From: Bacteroides sp.
Lineage (GTDB): Bacteria > Bacteroidota > Bacteroidia > Bacteroidales > Bacteroidaceae
Length of the DNA stretch: 64,000 nucleotides
Direction of reading: 5' to 3'
Assembly (NCBI GenBank): GCA_023665805.1
Contig: JAMPDJ010000013.1
Location: 1 to 64,000 of the forward strand
This document shows, piece after piece, positions 29,331 through 38,374 of this stretch; the first letter of the stretch is position 1, and each line of letters starts with the position of its first letter. The position numbers and the translations under genes were made by a program. The notes under the pieces are model-generated. The model did not search any database. It had not been told where the DNA came from and saw only the letters and a list, made by a program, of their open reading frames with translations.

Positions 29331-30308
29331 ATGAAAAAAACATTTGCAATCATATTGGCCTCCCTCTCCATGCTGGGAGTGCATGGCCAGGAGAAAATGT
29401 CATTCTTTAATTTCGAGGACAAGTGGAACGAGTATCAGTTGAAGGAATCGGAAAAGCCAAGATTCCTCCACCGTATCTTCAAGGACAGCGTGAGCGTAGA
29501 GGAAATGAAAGAGGCATTCCTGAAATACAAGGATGTCCCAAAAAACAAGAGAAAATCTGATGTGGAATACGATACCGTAGCCCTTGTGATGAGTCCATAC
29601 AGCGTGATGATAGAGTCGCCGCAGAGGCGCCACCCCCAAAAAGAGGTAAGGGAATGTCGCGCCGTATGGCATTTCTCCAATTCCAAACGTCTCATTGGTG
29701 ACCTCATAGACAAGAATGGCGAGTCGCGCAAAGACCTTGTAGAGCAATTGAACAAGGACTATTCAACATGGTTGGACGGAGATATGGTAACGCTAAATTC
29801 CATACAATGGTATATGGGGTTCATGGTATCCCCACAAGCCTCCTTACGAATCTACGACAAGGGGGAAATCGTTTGTGGTGAATATGTAAGCAGCTTGCCG
29901 GAGTCGGACTTTTTTTCATTTGCCTCCGAGAGTAACTACATGCTAATGGATTATCCCGATTGGACCATCCGCCTAAACGATGGAGCGCGACTGCTGGGAG
30001 TGTTGCACAACATGCAATCAAATCCATATTTGCACAGATTCGAAAGGACATTCTCCGTGTTGCTGCACTCCAATTTGCCGGGCAACGTCGACAAGAAAGC
30101 ATACACGATTGAATTGCTCGAACCGAAAGATGCCGACGGGGAGACCATGAGACAATTCAAGGAGTTCAAGGAGTTTGTAGAGCGCATACCTAAAGGGGCA
30201 TTCAAGCCTTACTACACCACTGATTTCCGCATCATGACGGGACGCTACTATCGCGTGACGGTAAACAAGTGTGGATGGCTGGTGGAGGACTATTTCAGTA
30301 TTAACTAA
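29331..30308 (+). CDS. Family A exported protein 1 (putative immunity/partner)
   Basis: 325 aa with a signal peptide ending in VHGQ. It belongs to the locus's seven-copy family A. Shared features in order: DSVSVEEMKEAF..KYK near residue 55; a SP..RHPQKE.REC block near 100; DKNGESRKDL and a WLDG..VTL segment; WYMGF.VSP; DFFS; ERTFSVLL; ELLEP; and a nearly invariant end (PYYTTDFRIMTGRYY, VNKCGWLVEDYF). I recognise no known domain. It has the Sec signal expected of a periplasmic or lipid-facing protein and no GG leader. It is the first gene after cargo 1, which suggests a cognate role such as immunity. Confidence 0.75.
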   Translation: MKKTFAIILASLSMLGVHGQEKMSFFNFEDKWNEYQLKESEKPRFLHRIFKDSVSVEEMKEAFLKYKDVPKNKRKSDVEYDTVALVMSPYSVMIESPQRRHPQKEVRECRAVWHFSNSKRLIGDLIDKNGESRKDLVEQLNKDYSTWLDGDMVTLNSIQWYMGFMVSPQASLRIYDKGEIVCGEYVSSLPESDFFSFASESNYMLMDYPDWTIRLNDGARLLGVLHNMQSNPYLHRFERTFSVLLHSNLPGNVDKKAYTIELLEPKDADGETMRQFKEFKEFVERIPKGAFKPYYTTDFRIMTGRYYRVTVNKCGWLVEDYFSIN

Positions 30309-30332
30309 GTTGAATCTTTAAAAAATGTACAT

Positions 30333-31262
30333 ATGAAAAAGCTAATTGTAACACTTCTAATCATGTTCCTCTCTTGTGGAGCATGGTCACAGATAGTCTC
30401 CACGGCAGAAATGCGTGAGATGTACCGTACTCCTAATGAAAAGGAGGAACTCGGCAAGGCGGATGACTATGCCAATAGCAGCTACCTGAAAGAAAACGGC
30501 AAAATCAAGTATCGCAATGCACGTAAAACCAAGTACGGAATATATCGTCGCTCTCTTGCCATAGGATTGAGAACCAAGCAGTATCCCGATGCCGTACATT
30601 ACTGGTCGCTGGCAAAAATACGCAGATCTGAATCCAAGGTCAATACCATAGTGACAGAGACACAGTATCTTGTGCTGGACTCTATAGCAGGAGTACAACA
30701 GGTGCAGGACATAAACACCACCTCCAAGAAGATTAAGAACTATGGGAAGATACTGTACGCCGGCGATATAAGCACGGAACTGTTTCTGTTGATGGAAGCC
30801 GAATACCGCTGGGGATGCTTTTTGTCCCCAGCGGCAGCTCTCGTACAGATCAACAACGGCATTATTGAAAATCACAAAGTATCGCTTGCCCAAGGATTTG
30901 ACGACATGGGAGATCTGTGGATGATATATTCGGTAATGGATGGCAGGTGGCCCGACCACATGAATCGGGCATTGGAGAAGATGGCAGATATTGTCAACAA
31001 GAGCGATGTGGATTATTCCTCTTGCCCCCAACATGGCAACCATACCATCATCCTGACCTATGATGCCGATACCGTATCGGCAGCGGAGATGCTGGACGGC
31101 TCACAAAACAATGAATTGCTGAACTGTCTGAACAAGGCATTGCAGGATGTCCCAAGGAAGCCGTTCCCGTACCTCTACACCCTTGACGGCAGACGGTTGG
31201 CCGGAATAATCGTGGAAGCAGTCTTTGCAGACGGCAAATGGGCATTCTACTTGAAGGAGTAA
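30333..31262 (+). CDS. Family B exported protein 1, function unknown
   Basis: 309 aa. The signal peptide (about 1-20) contains SCGAWSQ; the Cys could be a weak lipobox, but cleavage before Gln by signal peptidase I is as likely. Family B recurs at 34245-35189. Shared blocks: IVSTAEMREM, GLRTK.YPDA.HYWS, AEYRWGCFLSP, and a C-terminal half from DGRWPDH onward that is almost identical, ending LDGRRLAG and GKWAFYLKE. No known domain recognised. It starts 24 bp after A1 in the same direction, suggesting cotranscription. Confidence 0.7.
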   Translation: MKKLIVTLLIMFLSCGAWSQIVSTAEMREMYRTPNEKEELGKADDYANSSYLKENGKIKYRNARKTKYGIYRRSLAIGLRTKQYPDAVHYWSLAKIRRSESKVNTIVTETQYLVLDSIAGVQQVQDINTTSKKIKNYGKILYAGDISTELFLLMEAEYRWGCFLSPAAALVQINNGIIENHKVSLAQGFDDMGDLWMIYSVMDGRWPDHMNRALEKMADIVNKSDVDYSSCPQHGNHTIILTYDADTVSAAEMLDGSQNNELLNCLNKALQDVPRKPFPYLYTLDGRRLAGIIVEAVFADGKWAFYLKE

Positions 31263-31480
31263 CCACCACAGTCATGTAAACAATCCATGTGGCGTGATAA
31301 GTGATGACAAAGAATGTACCTTGCCCAAACAGTAGCATATCAAAGTACAGCATAACCCTCTAATTGCCACTTGTATTGGGCAAGATACATTTATACCACC
31401 CCAAAGACACGGTATTACAGTCCAAGTAAATTTTCTGAAGGTTATACTCGTATCACTATAACCAACATATTTGACAAACT
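30934..31480. repeat. Duplicated segment, copy 1 (3' end of family B and flank)
   Basis: From TAATGGATGGCAGG in the B1 gene through its stop and on to the family A2 start, this ~545-bp segment is nearly identical to 34861-35600. The second copy is interrupted by a MITE, so this one preserves the empty insertion site (around 31467-31475). Confidence 0.85.
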
Positions 31481-31491
31481 ATCATATGAAT

Positions 31492-32472
31492 ATGAAGACG
31501 TTTTTATCAATCACATTGACCATTCTCTCAATAACGGGAGTGTATGGCCAGAAGCCACAGTCCTTCTCTTATCTGGAAGACAAATGGCACGAGTATCAAC
31601 GGAAGGAAGCGTTCAAACCAAACTATCTCCATCGCTACTTCAAGGACAGCGTGAGCGTAGAGGAAATGAAAGAAGCCTTCGCGAAGTACAAGAACGATAC
31701 GGTTCTGCAAGGAACAGCGGACTATGGAGAATACGATGTAGTACAGTTCATAGGCGGAGCAAACTCTGCGATGATAGTATCCCCATTGCGGCTTCATCCC
31801 AAAAAGGAGATTAAGGAATGCCATGCCGTATGGTACGAGCATGACGGCAACATTACCATCAAGGACGTAAAGGACAAGAGCGGGGCTTCTCGCAAAGACC
31901 TTGCGGACAAGCTGAACAAGGAACGCGCCAACTGGCTGAACGGAGATGCCGTTACGCTGAAACGTCCAAGCTGGTACATGGGATTCGTGGTTTCCGCCGA
32001 CCCATGCTTGCATATTTACGACAAGGGGGAACAGGTATGCGGTGAAAAGACAAGTGCCATGAGCTATCCCGATTTCTTCTCGTATGCCTCCATTAAGGGC
32101 ATGAGACTTGCAGGCTACACCAACTGGACCTATGCAATGTATTCCGGTGCGCAGAAGCTGGGAGTATGGCACAATATGCTTTCCGACTTCTATCCGGCCT
32201 TCACGGAAAGGACATTCTCCGTATTGCTCCATGCATGCCCAAAGAACGGTGGCAGCAAAGCTGCTTACACGATTGAACTGTTTGAACCGGAGAAAGCCGA
32301 CAAGGAGACTATGGTTGCTTTCAATGACTTCAAGCAGACCATCGAGCTTATTCCTGCCAATGCATTCAAACCTTACTACACCACGGACTTCCGAATCATG
32401 ACGGGACGTTACTATAGTGTGACCGTCAACAAGTACGGATGGCTGGTGGAGGATTATTTCAGTATTAACTAA
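31492..32472 (+). CDS. Family A exported protein 2
   Basis: 326 aa from the Met at 31492 (another at 31486). The signal peptide ends VYGQ. It follows the family A plan (KDSVSVEEMKEAF near 57, SP.RLHPKKEIKEC, WYMGFVVS, DFFSYAS, ERTFSVLLH). The conserved Cys of the C-terminal motif is Tyr here (VNKYGWLVEDYF), so any disulfide linking it to the REC-type Cys is not universal. It starts about 230 bp after B1 inside the duplicated segment, and the small exported gene follows 15 bp after its stop. Confidence 0.75.
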   Translation: MKTFLSITLTILSITGVYGQKPQSFSYLEDKWHEYQRKEAFKPNYLHRYFKDSVSVEEMKEAFAKYKNDTVLQGTADYGEYDVVQFIGGANSAMIVSPLRLHPKKEIKECHAVWYEHDGNITIKDVKDKSGASRKDLADKLNKERANWLNGDAVTLKRPSWYMGFVVSADPCLHIYDKGEQVCGEKTSAMSYPDFFSYASIKGMRLAGYTNWTYAMYSGAQKLGVWHNMLSDFYPAFTERTFSVLLHACPKNGGSKAAYTIELFEPEKADKETMVAFNDFKQTIELIPANAFKPYYTTDFRIMTGRYYSVTVNKYGWLVEDYFSIN

Positions 32473-32486
32473 GTTGAATCTGAAAA

Positions 32487-32996
32487 ATGAAAAAAACACT
32501 AACCATGATGTTGACCATATTCTTCTGTGCCAGCATATACGCTCAAACCAAAGAGACTTCAGACACAGAGTTCAACAATTCCAAGACAGCATGCTATGTT
32601 AATGGCATCTTCGTGAAAAGTCCCATAGGCGTCAACACGAACAAAAAAGCGGAAGGAGTGAAGGATGCTTATATTAAAAAAGGATTACCTCCGTTTACTG
32701 TAAATGGTGTAACGTATATCAACAGACTTGATGTCACATATGAAGGAACACCGGAATTGATTTCTTTGGCGGATGTACGTAAACTGTATTGCCCGAACAT
32801 AAAGGGAACTGTCGTATACATGATTGACCACCATTTCATTACCAAAGATGTGGATTCATATAAACTGGACAAGAACTTCATTGACAGATGTGAGGAGCTG
32901 AAAAGTTCTGACATAGAATCCCTCAACGGACAGAACGATTTCACGGTGATACAGGTATTCACCCAGAGAAGCAAAAAGAACATCAGACTGAAATAA
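32487..32996 (+). CDS. Small exported protein, function unknown
   Basis: 169 aa; signal peptide ending in IYAQ. It has one central block like the short DG..I...dp.dIesI.V motifs of Bacteroidetes plug or carboxypeptidase-regulatory-like domains (VVYMIDHHFITKDVDSY, then IESLNGQNDFTVIQVF), but the match is weak. It is a single copy in the window. It sits between A2 (15 bp) and A3, with a hairpin after it. Confidence 0.65.
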   Translation: MKKTLTMMLTIFFCASIYAQTKETSDTEFNNSKTACYVNGIFVKSPIGVNTNKKAEGVKDAYIKKGLPPFTVNGVTYINRLDVTYEGTPELISLADVRKLYCPNIKGTVVYMIDHHFITKDVDSYKLDKNFIDRCEELKSSDIESLNGQNDFTVIQVFTQRSKKNIRLK

Positions 32997-33010
32997 AGGC
33001 TTCTTTGATT

Positions 33011-33050
33011 ATTTCCAATCAGCCATTAAAATTAATGGACGATTGGAAAT
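33011..33050. terminator. Hairpin after the 32487-32996 gene
   Basis: Outer arms ATTTCCAATC (33011-33020) and GATTGGAAAT (33041-33050), inner arms CCATTAA and TTAATGG. No T-run follows, so it may be an mRNA-stabilising hairpin rather than a full terminator. Confidence 0.5.
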
Positions 33051-33132
33051 AAAACGACATCATCGTGTTGATACCGGTTTGAGCAGAGTTTATTAACATC
33101 AGGAACACTATCACCTAAACACTTCATCTTTT

Positions 33133-34119
33133 ATGAAACATTTACTTGCTATCACATTAACCGTCCTCGCCATGACAGGAGTGTATGGTCAGGATATGGC
33201 ATCCTTTTCTTACCTGCATAACAGGTGGGGGGAGTATCTGCTCAACTATGGACACGACCCATACATACTCAGGAAGAATCACTTCCGTGACACCGTCAGT
33301 GTGCAGGAGATGAAAGAGGCCTTCTTCAAGTACAAGGATATGGACAAGACGCTGCGGAACTCTCCATACGAAAAGTTGGACAGCATAAAAGAGATGCCCT
33401 ATGGCACATCCGCCTTGCTGCTGTCTCCGCTTCAACGGCATCCCCGGAAGGAGATGAGGGAGTTCCGTGCCGTATGGCGCGGATGGAATGGAATATTTCT
33501 GGATGACATCAGAGACAAGAACGGTGTATTGCACGACGACATTGCCCGAAAACTCTATCAGAGCCGTGAGGAATGGCTCAATGGAGAGGCCGTCAGCCTG
33601 AAGGAGCCACGATGGTACATGGGATTCTTCGTATCTCCCATAGCGCAACTGTTGGTGTATGAAAAGGGCAAGGTAGTGGCATTGGAAAAATGTGATGCGC
33701 TTACTCCTGACTTCTTTACGTATGCCGACCGTTCCATATTAGTGTTTGATGGCTATTGGGACTCCAAGATACAGGCAGGAGCAAAGTTGATGGGCGTGAT
33801 GCACGCAGCCGAGACTGATATCAATCTACATCATCCCGAAAGAACATTCTCTGTGCTACTGTATGACAATTCCTCAAAGAAGAAGGATAATCGCACGAAA
33901 TGCACGAAGCCTTACACTCTGGAATTGCTTGATCCCGAAGAGCATGACGAGGATACAAAGGCACTGTTCAATAGTTTCAAGAGTTATGTAGAACACATTC
34001 CGGCCAAAGCATTCAAGCCTTACTACACCACGGATTTCCGTATCATGACAGGCCGTTACTATCGCGTGACAGTCAACAAATGCGGATGGCTGGTGGAGGA
34101 CTATTTCAAGATTGACTAA
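33133..34119 (+). CDS. Family A exported protein 3
   Basis: 328 aa; signal peptide ending VYGQ. It keeps the family A blocks (RDTVSVQEMKEAFFKYK, SPLQRHPRKEMREFRA, WYMGFFVSP, PERTFSVLLYD, PYYTTDFRIMTGRYY). The usual REC Cys is Phe here (REFRA), while the C-terminal NKCGW Cys is kept. The divergent central stretch (about 170-260) is where the paralogs differ most, as expected if each recognises a different partner. It starts 136 bp after the small exported gene. Confidence 0.75.
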   Translation: MKHLLAITLTVLAMTGVYGQDMASFSYLHNRWGEYLLNYGHDPYILRKNHFRDTVSVQEMKEAFFKYKDMDKTLRNSPYEKLDSIKEMPYGTSALLLSPLQRHPRKEMREFRAVWRGWNGIFLDDIRDKNGVLHDDIARKLYQSREEWLNGEAVSLKEPRWYMGFFVSPIAQLLVYEKGKVVALEKCDALTPDFFTYADRSILVFDGYWDSKIQAGAKLMGVMHAAETDINLHHPERTFSVLLYDNSSKKKDNRTKCTKPYTLELLDPEEHDEDTKALFNSFKSYVEHIPAKAFKPYYTTDFRIMTGRYYRVTVNKCGWLVEDYFKID

Positions 34120-34244
34120 GTCTAAAATTTGGGGAAACAGAATGACTATTTATATACCACACCGGTCATTAAAAACCAATGGCCGATGTGGAACAAAAAC
34201 GCCTCAACAAATGCTACATTGATTTAATCTACAAATCTTCACCC

Positions 34245-35189
34245 ATGAAAAAGATTATTGCAATATCAATGATTCTGCTTTTCTCTTGTGGAGCATGGTC
34301 GCAGATAGTCTCTACGGCAGAGATGCGCGAGATGTTCCGTAATAGAGATGAGAGACGCGATATGCATAAACCGGATATTTTCCTACACGGAAGTTACGAC
34401 AAGAGATGGCATAAGGTTAAATACAGTATTGAGAGACGGATAGAGCCGACAATCAGAGGAATGGAACTCGCGGTGGGATTGCGTACAAAGGAGTATCCCG
34501 ATGCCACGCACTATTGGTCAGTGGCAAGAGTCATGAGGCACACAAAGCGTTATGGGGTCAGAGGATGGCATTCTTTCTGTGAGGAGAGGTATCTTCTGCT
34601 TGACAGTATTGGCGGCGTGGAAAGAAATCGTTACTGCGCAATAAATGCCACCAAGAAAAAGATAAAGAAGTTTGGCGTGATAAGCTATGCCGGGAACATG
34701 TCCGCTAATGTGTTTATTTTGGGAGAAGCCGAATACCGCTGGGGATGCTTTCTGTCACCATGGGCATATACCGTACATATCAGCAACGGCATTATTGAAA
34801 ATTACAAGGAATCGCGTGCCCAGGAAAGCGATGACATGGGTGCTCTATGGAGATATACGATAATGGATGGCAGGTGGCCCGACCACATCAATCGGGCATT
34901 GGAGAAGATGGCAGATATTGTCAACAAGAGCGATGTGGATTATTCCTCTTGCCCCCAACATGGCAACCATACCATCATCCTGACCTATGATGCCGATACC
35001 GTATCGGCAGCGGAGATGCTGGACGGCTCACAAAACAATGAATTGCTGAACTGTCTGAACAAGGCATTGCAGGATGTCCCAAGGAAGCCGTTCCCGTACC
35101 TCTACACCCTTGACGGCAGACGGTTGGCCGGAATAATCGTGGAAGCAGTCTTTGCAGACGGCAAATGGGCATTCTACTTGAAGGAGTAA
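34245..35189 (+). CDS. Family B exported protein 2
   Basis: 314 aa from the Met at 34245, the start aligning with B1 (the frame is open 22 codons further up). The signal peptide matches B1 (SCGAWSQ). The N-terminal ~190 residues diverge from B1 while the rest, from DGRWPDH, is nearly identical at DNA level, which points to recent recombination or gene conversion. No domain recognised. It follows A3 as B1 follows A1. Confidence 0.7.
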   Translation: MKKIIAISMILLFSCGAWSQIVSTAEMREMFRNRDERRDMHKPDIFLHGSYDKRWHKVKYSIERRIEPTIRGMELAVGLRTKEYPDATHYWSVARVMRHTKRYGVRGWHSFCEERYLLLDSIGGVERNRYCAINATKKKIKKFGVISYAGNMSANVFILGEAEYRWGCFLSPWAYTVHISNGIIENYKESRAQESDDMGALWRYTIMDGRWPDHINRALEKMADIVNKSDVDYSSCPQHGNHTIILTYDADTVSAAEMLDGSQNNELLNCLNKALQDVPRKPFPYLYTLDGRRLAGIIVEAVFADGKWAFYLKE

Positions 35190-35600
35190 CCACCACAGTC
35201 ATGTAAACAATCCATGTGGCGTGATAAGTGATGATAAAGAATGTACCTTGCCCAAACAGTAGCACATCAAAGTACAGCATAACCCTCTAATTGCCATTTG
35301 TATTGGACAAGATACGCCTATCCCCCCAAGACACGGTATTACAGTCCAAGTAAATTTCCTGAAGGTTATACTCGTATCACTCATATTTAACCCAAATCGG
35401 TCATTAGAACGTCAAATTGTATAAAATCAGATGATTTGTATTGCCTTTTCCTCCATTTTGCCCTTCTCTTCGCCGTCTTGCTTCCCGTCTGGTCTCGCCA
35501 TAGCTCGCTATGACTTCGACAAAACGGTTGCAATACGAACGAATATAAAGACAAAACGGATTGGAAATCTAATGACCGATTCGGGTTTAACAAACTATCA
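34861..35600. repeat. Duplicated segment, copy 2, interrupted by a MITE
   Basis: It is nearly identical to 30934-31480. Differences are an 8-bp deletion just left of the insertion and a 195-bp MITE at 35391-35585 with TTTAA on each side. Confidence 0.85.
35386..35590. repeat. Intact MITE-like element inserted in the family A4 upstream region
   Basis: The 195-bp element (35391-35585) lies between TTTAA direct repeats. The paired empty site at ~31470 reads ATTTGACAAAC where this copy reads TTTAACAAAC, so one copy of the 5-bp target accounts for the join apart from one base change. It ends 22 bp before the A4 start and could alter A4 expression. Confidence 0.85.
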
Positions 35601-35607
35601 TATGAAT

Positions 35608-36606
35608 ATGAAGACGTTTTTATCAATCACATTGACCATTCTCTCAATAATGGGAGCATATGGCCAGAATACAATGTCCTTCTCCGATATGGAGGGCAAG
35701 TGGAACGAGTGGCTATTGCAACTGCGTGAGCCATACACTCTGCACAGCAACCATTTCAAAGACACCGTGAGCCTGCAGGAGATGAAAGAGGCCTTTTACA
35801 GGCACAAGGACGACAAGAACAGGAACCCACAGTTTGGAGACAGGGATACCGTGAAGTACATTATGTCAGCACCCGGCATTGTCCTCAAGTCCACGTTGGA
35901 CTCCCATCCCGACAAGAAGGTGAGAGACTGCAGGGCGACATGGCTGTGGTACAAGCACAACCCTCTGTTTCGTCTGTTTGATAAGAACGGCATCATGCAG
36001 AAAAAGCTCCTTGAACAGCTCAACAAGAAGCAGGAAGAATGGCTGGATGGAGAGTTCGTCACACTTGACTGCCCCGTCAGATACATGGGATTCACAATAT
36101 CCCCCTGCCCGGGTCTGACATTATACCACAATGGGGAAAAAGTGGGAGGCGACTATGCCGGTGACATGCACCTGCAGCCGGACTTCTTCGAGTATGCATT
36201 TAGCAATGTGATGATTCTGGGGCATCCGAGTTGGACTTCCGGTCTTGGAAGTGGCATACGTGCATTGGGTTCACTGCACGAACTGCGTGCAGGCTGTATC
36301 CGTAGCACCAAGAACGAGACGACTTTCTCCGTGTTGCTGTACGCCAACCCACAGCCACAGAAGAGAACAGCTGGGAAGTTTCCTGCATACACTCTGGAAC
36401 TGCTGGAGCCTGAAGATGCAGACAAGGAGACCATGCTCCTGTTCAACAGTTTCAAGGAGACGATAGAACAGATTCCTGTCAAGGCTTTCCGCAACTACTA
36501 CACCACGGACTTCCGCATCATGACAGGACGTTATTATCACGTGACTGTCAACAAGTGCGGATGGCTGGTGGAGGACTATTTCGACCTTAACAGGTTAAGG
36601 AAGTAA
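35608..36606 (+). CDS. Family A exported protein 4
   Basis: 332 aa from the Met at 35608 (another at 35602). The signal peptide is almost identical to A2 and ends AYGQ; the long upstream open frame is MITE sequence. Family blocks are present (KDTVSLQEMKEAFYRHK, DCRATW, YMGFTISP, ETTFSVLLY, YYTTDFRIMTGRYYHV). Its last residues (DYFDLNRLRK) differ from the usual short end. It lacks a cargo gene directly upstream, being behind B2 and the MITE. Confidence 0.75.
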   Translation: MKTFLSITLTILSIMGAYGQNTMSFSDMEGKWNEWLLQLREPYTLHSNHFKDTVSLQEMKEAFYRHKDDKNRNPQFGDRDTVKYIMSAPGIVLKSTLDSHPDKKVRDCRATWLWYKHNPLFRLFDKNGIMQKKLLEQLNKKQEEWLDGEFVTLDCPVRYMGFTISPCPGLTLYHNGEKVGGDYAGDMHLQPDFFEYAFSNVMILGHPSWTSGLGSGIRALGSLHELRAGCIRSTKNETTFSVLLYANPQPQKRTAGKFPAYTLELLEPEDADKETMLLFNSFKETIEQIPVKAFRNYYTTDFRIMTGRYYHVTVNKCGWLVEDYFDLNRLRK

Positions 36607-36612
36607 TTAAAT

Positions 36613-36905
36613 TAACGTGACTTCCGTGAATTCGGAATATGGCGAATTATGTAACAGTATTCTCCTGTGCCCATGCCGTTCCCAAGGGTGTCCAAAGCTA
36701 CACCGACATGCACCAATGCGGAGGGCAAAATGCGGCCTTCGCGGAATCGCAATTCAGTCCACATATGGTCGGTGCCGCGACTATACCATGAACACGACCC
36801 CGACAATAGTATGAACGCAACCTCGACAATAGTATAGTCATACCACCGACAATACTATTATCAAGAGTTCAACGATGGCGAGGGGAATTCACCGAACTCA
36901 CGTTA
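36613..36905. mobile_element. 293-bp non-coding element with 21-bp terminal inverted repeats
   Basis: The ends TAACGTGACTTCCGTGAATTC (36613-36633) and its complement (36885-36905) match at 19 of 21 positions. The inside has no gene and holds the 23-bp tandem repeat at 36778-36862. No clear target duplication is seen. It occupies most of the 411-bp gap between A4 and cargo 2. Confidence 0.55.
36778..36862. repeat. 23-bp tandem repeat, about 3.7 copies
   Basis: Units start at 36778, 36801, 36824 and 36847 with a CGACAATAGTAT core. The spacing is exactly 23 bp. It lies 155 bp upstream of cargo 2 and looks like an iteron or operator array. Confidence 0.7.
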
Positions 36906-37017
36906 CTGTGGTTTTACTGCAATATCGCAACAACATAAAACCAATAAGAATAAAACGACTGACAAGCTTACCCTCCAGTGGAGATAGCATTTAATAAACC
37001 TAACAAATTTAACAATT

Positions 37018-37248
37018 ATGAGAAAAAAGATTAGGCAAGCATTGGCAGAACTAAGCCAGGAGTGCACTGCGTTATCACACCAAGAGATGGTAAATGCCGT
37101 AGGTGGAGACAGATACTATTTTGACTCGTCGGGAATCTGCATCAATATAGAATCCTCAAATGAGCATGTCGCTATTGTTGGAGACAATAAACTTGCGTTA
37201 TATGGCAGTTTGAGTGGTTATGAGATAACACCCAAAGGTCAATGGTAA
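37018..37248 (+). CDS. Double-glycine-leader cargo 2, shortened
   Basis: 77 aa. The first 30 residues are the same GG leader as cargo 1 (ending NAVGG), so C39 cleavage gives a 47-residue peptide starting DRYYFDSSG. The peptide matches the first ~45 residues of mature cargo 1 (VAIVGDNKLALYGSLSGY) and then stops. All of the JAMM-like part is missing. It may be a bacteriocin-sized peptide, a decoy, or a decayed copy. The upstream ~55 bases match the cargo 1 leader region. Family A5 starts 111 bp downstream. Confidence 0.75.
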   Translation: MRKKIRQALAELSQECTALSHQEMVNAVGGDRYYFDSSGICINIESSNEHVAIVGDNKLALYGSLSGYEITPKGQW

Positions 37249-37308
37249 CAACGTTCTGATTGTCAATCAAAGAAATACATACTAATCACTTTGTTATGAC
37301 AATCATAT

Positions 37309-37316
37309 TATATTTG
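37309..37316 (+). promoter_or_regulatory. -7 box (TATATTTG) before family A5
   Basis: TATATTTG lies 44 bases before the A5 start. A TTTG at 37290-37293 is only 15 bases upstream, shorter than the usual 19-21, so the -33 match is doubtful. Confidence 0.45.
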
Positions 37317-37359
37317 TAATGTATAGGATTTTCAATAACACCTTGATTATTTAATGATT

Positions 37360-38343
37360 ATGAAGTATTTATTTGCAATAGTATTGGCCTCCCTCTCCAT
37401 GCTGGGAACATATGGTCAGAAAGAGATGCCGTTTTCTGAGTTGCAGGAAAAGTGGGAGAAGTATAGGCAATGTACAATTGACCCACTTATCCTCCGCAAG
37501 AACCATTTCCATGACACCATCAGTGTGGAAGAGATGAGGGAAGCGTTCTTCAAGTACAAGGGCCATAGCTTCCGCTGGCAGAAACTCTGTGAAGGAATGG
37601 ACACAATGTATGGAGTGATGCCCCATGTAAGGGTTGTGTTGCAGTCGCCACTACAACAGCATCCCCAAAAGGAAATGAGAGAATATCGCGGGAAATGGTC
37701 CGCACTTGCCATAGGGGAGGTCCTTACCGACATCAAGGACAAGGACGGCGTGTCCCGCAAGGACATTTTGGACAAACTTATCCAAGACAAGGCCACGTGG
37801 CTGGACGGAGAAATAATCGCCTTGGAGGAACCACGTTGCTATATGGGCTTTGTGGTGTCACCGTCTCCGAGGTCGCAGGCTTACCACAAAGGTACTCTCC
37901 TTGGAGTATCCGGGACGGGAAGTTTGTCATGTTCGGATTTCTTTTCGTATGCCACATTCAATCATACATGTCTGGATGGTAACTGGGATTGTGATGTATA
38001 CGAAGGTTCTGTGCTGCTTGGCATGTTGCACGGGATGAGTACCGCTACCCACCGCTACCTTCCGGAGAGGACATTCTCTGTATTGTTGCACTCCAATTTG
38101 CCAGCCAAGGCTGAAAAGAAAGACAAGAAGAAATACTACACTCTTGAATTGCTCGAACCCAAGGAAGCGGACAAGGAAACCGTGAAACTGTTCGAGGATT
38201 TCAAGGAGTTTGTAGAACGTCTACCCGAAGGGACATTCAAGCCTTATTACACAATCGACTTCCGCCTGCTGACAGGCCGCTACTACCACGTGACCGTAAA
38301 CAAGTGCGGATGGCTGGTGGAGGACTATTTCACCTTGAAATAA
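37360..38343 (+). CDS. Family A exported protein 5
   Basis: 327 aa from the Met at 37360; signal peptide ending TYGQ. Family blocks: HDTISVEEMREAFFKYK, SPLQQHPQKEMREYRG, WLDGEIIAL, YMGFVVSP, PERTFSVLLH. The last motif reads TIDFRLLTGRYY instead of TTDFRIMTGRYY, but KCGWLVEDYF is kept. Its segment from YTLELLEPKEAD to the LPEG block is nearly identical in DNA to the fragment at 43090-43325. It lies directly after cargo 2 and before the glycosyltransferase. Confidence 0.75.
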   Translation: MKYLFAIVLASLSMLGTYGQKEMPFSELQEKWEKYRQCTIDPLILRKNHFHDTISVEEMREAFFKYKGHSFRWQKLCEGMDTMYGVMPHVRVVLQSPLQQHPQKEMREYRGKWSALAIGEVLTDIKDKDGVSRKDILDKLIQDKATWLDGEIIALEEPRCYMGFVVSPSPRSQAYHKGTLLGVSGTGSLSCSDFFSYATFNHTCLDGNWDCDVYEGSVLLGMLHGMSTATHRYLPERTFSVLLHSNLPAKAEKKDKKKYYTLELLEPKEADKETVKLFEDFKEFVERLPEGTFKPYYTIDFRLLTGRYYHVTVNKCGWLVEDYFTLK

Positions 38344-38374
38344 AAACATCAAATAATAATTAACTTAAGAAGCC

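Noticed and set aside
35431..35607. N-terminal extension of family A4 and similar upstream frames (31471, 40948, 34179)
   Set aside because: The extra codons are MITE or intergenic DNA, or start at TTG; alignment with paralogs puts the start at the signal peptide Met.
36778..36862. 23-bp tandem repeat as CRISPR or coding repeat
   Set aside because: Units are contiguous with no spacers and no open frame crosses them.
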